The notes beneath the pieces were generated by a model that had not been told where the DNA came from, ran no database searches, and saw only the letters and a program-made list of their open reading frames with translations. This document shows, in pieces, positions 48,324 through 51,560 of a stretch of 51,560 bases of DNA (position 1 is the first letter of the stretch; each line of letters starts with the position of its first letter). The stretch comes from Spirochaetes bacterium ADurb.Bin133 (GTDB lineage Bacteria; Spirochaetota; GWE2-31-10; MWDO01): NCBI GenBank assembly GCA_002070605.1, contig MWDO01000002.1, positions 104,723 to 156,282 of the forward strand, written 5' to 3'. The translations under genes and the position numbers were made by a program.

Positions 48324-49958
48324 ATGAAAATTATTTTAATTTTGAGTTTGCTGTTATTAACCGTGGGATGCGGTAAAAAAACGCAACAGAATTTTTTAAT
48401 TAGCGATAATGAAAGAATTTACAATATTAATTACGATTATAAAGAAGATAGTCCGGAAAATATCGCCGATATTATTTTTGGAGTAGAGAATTTTCCAAAG
48501 ACGTTTAATCCCTTTAAAGCGCGTACGTATACGGAAAATTTGCTTGTCGCAAGTCTATATTCGACGCTTTTTTTGGTCGATCCCAAAACAGAAATTCCTC
48601 AACCAAATTTAGTCAAACGGTATGAAATATCCGGCGACGGACTCAATTATCGTCTAGAAATATTAGATAATATAAGATTTAGCGACGGTTCGACGCTATC
48701 GGTAAAAGACATAAAAAAATCCTTTTTGTTATTAGAATCTTATCTAAAAAATACCGAGCTATATAATAGTTTTTATATTCAGAATAAAACGCTTAATTTT
48801 AAAGAAATAGACGAGTATAATTTTGAATTATCTATCGACGTTCCAAATTCTAATTTACTATACGCCCTGTCGAAGTTTCCAATCTTAAAAGAGAAAGAAA
48901 TAGAAGATATCAAATCCTATGAAGATTTTATCGTTTCATGGTCAAAGAATAATATTCCGACAGGGAGCGGCCCGTTTGTAATAGAGAGTATTTCTAAAAA
49001 GAACATAGCGTTAACAAGAAATCCAAATTATTTTAAAAAGAATAAAAACAATATCCAATATCCATATTCGGATAAAATATTTCTTAAAACTTATGAAAAC
49101 AAAAATAAAATGATAATAGATTTTACAAATATGGAATGCGATTTAATAAAAATATCTTGTAATGAAGATTTTTCTAATTTATATAAATATTTTGAGAATA
49201 AAGAATTTGTGAAAATTATTTCAACAGGATTTTGCGAAAATAAAATAATCGTTACCTATAATTGTATGAACGGTTATAAAAATGATATGGAAGATAGCGC
49301 GCTAAGGGGAAGAATCTCTGATATTATAGCTCGTTCGCTAAAAAACAGATATACGATATTAGATACTATGATGGACGATAAGAAAAATGAGCCGTCGTAT
49401 TATGACAAATTTAAAGATATTAACTACGACGGTTACATAGAAGACGGCAATATGAAAAATTTATCTTTAAACCTAGTTGCGTTTGAAGAAAATGAAGACG
49501 TTAAGAAAATCGCTCAAGATATAAAAAAAGCGTTGCTAACGGAAGAGTTTAGTATAAATTTAGAATTATACCCTTTTTATAGATTTGTAGAGAAAATATA
49601 TTATGAAAAAGATTTTGATATTGCTTTGATAAATTATAAATTTAATAATTCTTTGGAAGATTTTTATTCTTTATTTTCTAAATCAGATTTTACATTTTAT
49701 CCTTTTTTTGATAACAGCGCAGACTTAGAAACAATAAATGAATTATTGGATAATCTTTTAAGAACGAACAAAAAGGAGAAACAAGACAGAATAAAAAAAA
49801 GAATTCTAGAGTTAATATCTAAAAATCAACAATTTAAGCCGATTTTTGCCGAAAAAAACTACTATTTTATCAATAAAAACATAGATAATTTCTTTATTGC
49901 AAAAGATAGCGACTACATAAATTTAGAAACTATTGAGAGAATATTTAAATATAAATAA
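48324..49958 (+). CDS. ABC-transporter oligopeptide-binding lipoprotein (SBP_bac_5)
   Basis: A 544-residue extracytoplasmic solute-binding protein. The lipobox LLTVGC is at residue about 16. FPKTFNPFKARTYTENLLVASLYSTLF is the classic start of the SBP_bac_5 fold, followed by YRLEILDNIRFSDGSTLSVKD, GSGPFVIESIS and ALTRNPNYF. The ligand is probably a peptide or similar. The ATG at 48324 has GGGAAGG upstream. No permease or ATPase gene of the transporter is beside it. Confidence 0.85.
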   Translation: MKIILILSLLLLTVGCGKKTQQNFLISDNERIYNINYDYKEDSPENIADIIFGVENFPKTFNPFKARTYTENLLVASLYSTLFLVDPKTEIPQPNLVKRYEISGDGLNYRLEILDNIRFSDGSTLSVKDIKKSFLLLESYLKNTELYNSFYIQNKTLNFKEIDEYNFELSIDVPNSNLLYALSKFPILKEKEIEDIKSYEDFIVSWSKNNIPTGSGPFVIESISKKNIALTRNPNYFKKNKNNIQYPYSDKIFLKTYENKNKMIIDFTNMECDLIKISCNEDFSNLYKYFENKEFVKIISTGFCENKIIVTYNCMNGYKNDMEDSALRGRISDIIARSLKNRYTILDTMMDDKKNEPSYYDKFKDINYDGYIEDGNMKNLSLNLVAFEENEDVKKIAQDIKKALLTEEFSINLELYPFYRFVEKIYYEKDFDIALINYKFNNSLEDFYSLFSKSDFTFYPFFDNSADLETINELLDNLLRTNKKEKQDRIKKRILELISKNQQFKPIFAEKNYYFINKNIDNFFIAKDSDYINLETIERIFKYK

Positions 49959-49970
49959 AATAATTAGAAA

Positions 49971-50696
49971 TTATCTTTGATACTTTTTAATAATTTCTTT
50001 TAAGTCTAATTTATTTTCATAATAAGCTTTGCCGACAATAATTCCGATTAATCCAAAATAAATAAGAGTTTTAGCCGATTTTATATCCTCCTCCGAGCTT
50101 ACGCCGCCCGAAAGTATAACATGAAGCCCGGTTTTATTGCTAAACATTTTGGTCGCTTCTATGTTAGGTCCGGCAAGTCGGCCGTCCCTTGAAATATCTG
50201 TATATATGGCTATTTTAAACCCATTTTGAAACAAATTTTTCCCAAACTCTATGGAATCAATTTTTTCGTTTTTTAGCCACCCTTGAGTTTGTATCGAATT
50301 ATTTTTTACGTCCACGGCGGCGATAAAATTGTCCGGATAGTTGTTTACCCATTGAAACGCTAAATCGGGATTATTAACTAAAACTGTGCCCAATATTATT
50401 TTATCGATTCCTTCGTATAATAGACTTTTTATATCTTCTTCGGTGCGAATTCCTCCGCCGAATTCAATCGATAATCCCGTCTCCTTCTTTATTGCCTTCA
50501 CAATGTTTCTATTTATCGGACTTCCGGTTTTTGCTCCGTCAAGATCTATTACATGCAGCCTTTTAGCGCCCATATTTTTGAATATTCGGGCAATTTTTAT
50601 GGGATCGTTATCGTATATTTTTTTCTGGTTATAATCGCCTTCGGTTAATCGAACGCATTTCCCGTCAATTAAATCTATCGCCGGTATAATTAACAT
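49971..50696 (-). CDS. hisA: ProFAR isomerase HisA
   Basis: Fourth step enzyme of histidine synthesis, a TIM barrel. LIIPAIDLIDGKCVRLTEGD (catalytic Asp8), FGGGIRTEEDIKSLL, KIILGTVLVNNP, FIAAVDVKN, YTDISRDGRLAGPN and ILSGGVSSEEDI are all present. The ATG at 50696 (241 residues) is chosen: GGAGAG lies 6 bases upstream and the family starts there. It is alone, with insertion-sequence ends about 100 bases upstream. Confidence 0.94.
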   Translation of the reverse strand: MLIIPAIDLIDGKCVRLTEGDYNQKKIYDNDPIKIARIFKNMGAKRLHVIDLDGAKTGSPINRNIVKAIKKETGLSIEFGGGIRTEEDIKSLLYEGIDKIILGTVLVNNPDLAFQWVNNYPDNFIAAVDVKNNSIQTQGWLKNEKIDSIEFGKNLFQNGFKIAIYTDISRDGRLAGPNIEATKMFSNKTGLHVILSGGVSSEEDIKSAKTLIYFGLIGIIVGKAYYENKLDLKEIIKKYQR

Positions 50697-50797
50697 TATA
50701 TCTCTCCTTTTTAGTAATATATTGTATATACATAAAAAAAAGAATTTTGTCAAAGATGATATATTTTGAAATGCAAAAAATTTTAGATATATATTTA

Positions 50798-50849
50798 TGT
50801 CGTTCAACTTTGAGACTTGACGCATATTTCAAAAAATGAGACTTTACGC
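50798..50849. repeat. terminal repeats of an insertion sequence
   Basis: TGAGACTTGACGC (50811-50823) recurs 26 bases later as TGAGACTTTACGC (50837-50849), just downstream of the transposase stop. Such subterminal tandem repeats are typical binding sites of a transposase. A possible element tip is TGTCGTTCAACTT (50798-50810); the other end is outside the window. Confidence 0.55.
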
Positions 50850-50867
50850 TTTGAAACAATTCTTTTA

Positions 50868-51560
50868 TCATACTATATCTCCAATATCATATTTAGTCAA
50901 TATATTATCTTTATAGAAAATCTTGATCCATTTATTTGGATTTTCTCTAACTTCAACTTCGTAATTTGAAAGAGAACAATTTTTATATTTTGGAATTAGA
51001 AAACATTTATTCTTATAACTAATTTCATTTACTTTACTTACTTTACGAATGGCTCTTTTTGTAAATGCATTTTCGATGCTTTCGATATCTTTTTTGTTAA
51101 GATCTTCAAAAACATCATTATTTTCCTTAAAAACTTTTTCAGGCGTCGAATTTATAGCTCTGGAATATGTATTATTATGCTTCTCGACATATTTTTCTAG
51201 AACGGCATTTGCATCGTCTATATTTTTTGCATTTTCGAAAATCATATAATGCGGTATTTGACCTTGAAATGTTAAAAACTTTCTTTCCACTTTACCTTTA
51301 CCTTGCGGTTGAAAGGGTTTTGAATTTATTAAATTCACTCCGACTTCTTCTAAAGCCTTAGGTATTACTAGTTCCGGATTTTCAGTTCGTTGATCAAAAT
51401 GAACGCCGCCATGTCGTATATAACTGTATTTTGAATCGTTATCGTAATAAATAGACATGGGTAATCCAAAAGTTAAAAACATCTCTTTTAAAGCCGTTAT
51501 GTGATTTTCAAGATTATCGCTAGTTACAAACTTTGCATATAGAATGTATCGCGATTTATC
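50868..51560 (-). CDS. DDE integrase-core transposase, 5'-partial
   Basis: The frame is open to the right edge (DDE core: DKSRYILYAKFVTSDN, then YYDNDSKYSY with the second Asp, and PQGKGKVERKFLTFQ with the catalytic Glu). The C-terminus (YKNKCFLIPKYKNCSLSNYE) is the small beta domain often following the rve core. It resembles IS481/ISNCY-type transposases, but the family cannot be fixed without the N-terminus. The element lies just upstream of hisA and may be intact or recent, since the frame has no stops. Confidence 0.85.
   Translation of the reverse strand, partial: DKSRYILYAKFVTSDNLENHITALKEMFLTFGLPMSIYYDNDSKYSYIRHGGVHFDQRTENPELVIPKALEEVGVNLINSKPFQPQGKGKVERKFLTFQGQIPHYMIFENAKNIDDANAVLEKYVEKHNNTYSRAINSTPEKVFKENNDVFEDLNKKDIESIENAFTKRAIRKVSKVNEISYKNKCFLIPKYKNCSLSNYEVEVRENPNKWIKIFYKDNILTKYDIGDIV

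Larger units (their letters stand above)
50798..51560 (-). mobile_element. partial insertion sequence
   Basis: Transposase gene plus its right-hand terminal repeats. One end only is in the window. Confidence 0.65.

Noticed and set aside
1-51560. tRNA, rRNA or known riboswitch genes
   Set aside because: None recognised by eye on either strand; a covariance-model search would be needed to exclude small RNAs.

Overview
The window is AT-rich bacterial DNA holding about 45 real genes. Several features together suggest a spirochaete-like (Spirochaetota) gut or host-associated bacterium: a Maf/DUF115 flagellin-glycosyltransferase gene beside a SurA-like chaperone, a groES without groEL, a class III adenylate cyclase with sensor domain, a slr1658/slr1659-type ATPase-STAS pair, and a nadK-recN pair. 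This is an inference from gene content; no rRNA or tRNA gene was recognised to anchor it.

Layout. 1-17,200 is mostly accessory. It begins with a broken uracil-DNA glycosylase, then an exported beta-helix protein, a formylglycine-generating-enzyme-like lipoprotein with a GC-rich, possibly hypervariable 3' end, and a patchwork of small-molecule-binding and AAA/DUF4143 ATPase genes. These lie among decayed DUF3781 and ClbS/DfsB fragments and short repeats. After that come four small membrane-protein genes, an internally shortened carotenoid-desaturase-like oxidoreductase, two flavoproteins, an exported glycan-binding protein, and a zinc-ribbon/SPFH-GYF pair. 17,200-24,800 is a chromosomal block: amidohydrolase, exported protein, hisI-hisG, nadK-recN and an exported alpha-amylase. 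24,800-26,000 holds a C_GCAxxG_C_C protein and a VOC protein. 26,000-36,560 is chromosomal again: groES, a helical-repeat gene with purE, a PfkB/adenosine kinase, a reverse-strand operon (adenylate cyclase, coiled-coil membrane protein, moeA), and the SurA-like chaperone with the Maf glycosyltransferase. 36,563-39,200 is a second accessory insert of ankyrin and helical-repeat genes plus a lipoprotein. 39,400-44,160 is a tryptophan operon (trpE, trpGD fusion, trpCF fusion) behind a legible attenuator: leader peptide with two Trp codons, competing hairpins, terminator. 44,200-51,560 carries a PilZ, ATPase, STAS and diguanylate cyclase signalling run, a PHP phosphoesterase, an oligopeptide-binding lipoprotein, hisA, and the end of an insertion sequence that runs off the right edge.

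How the parts work together. The biosynthetic genes (his, trp, purE, nadK, moeA) are scattered in small groups; trpBA and most his genes are absent here. Signalling is rich in nucleotide messengers (cAMP/cGMP, c-di-GMP) and partner-switching parts. At least four intergenic palindromic elements with related CCGTC(A/G)GTTTTTTGGGG ends sit between genes in both accessory and chromosomal parts and look like a dispersed non-coding repeat family. The strongest candidates for new biology are the trp attenuator, the possible diversity-generating-retroelement target, the dispersed palindromic repeats, and the repeat-rich cassette zone around the two ATPase genes.
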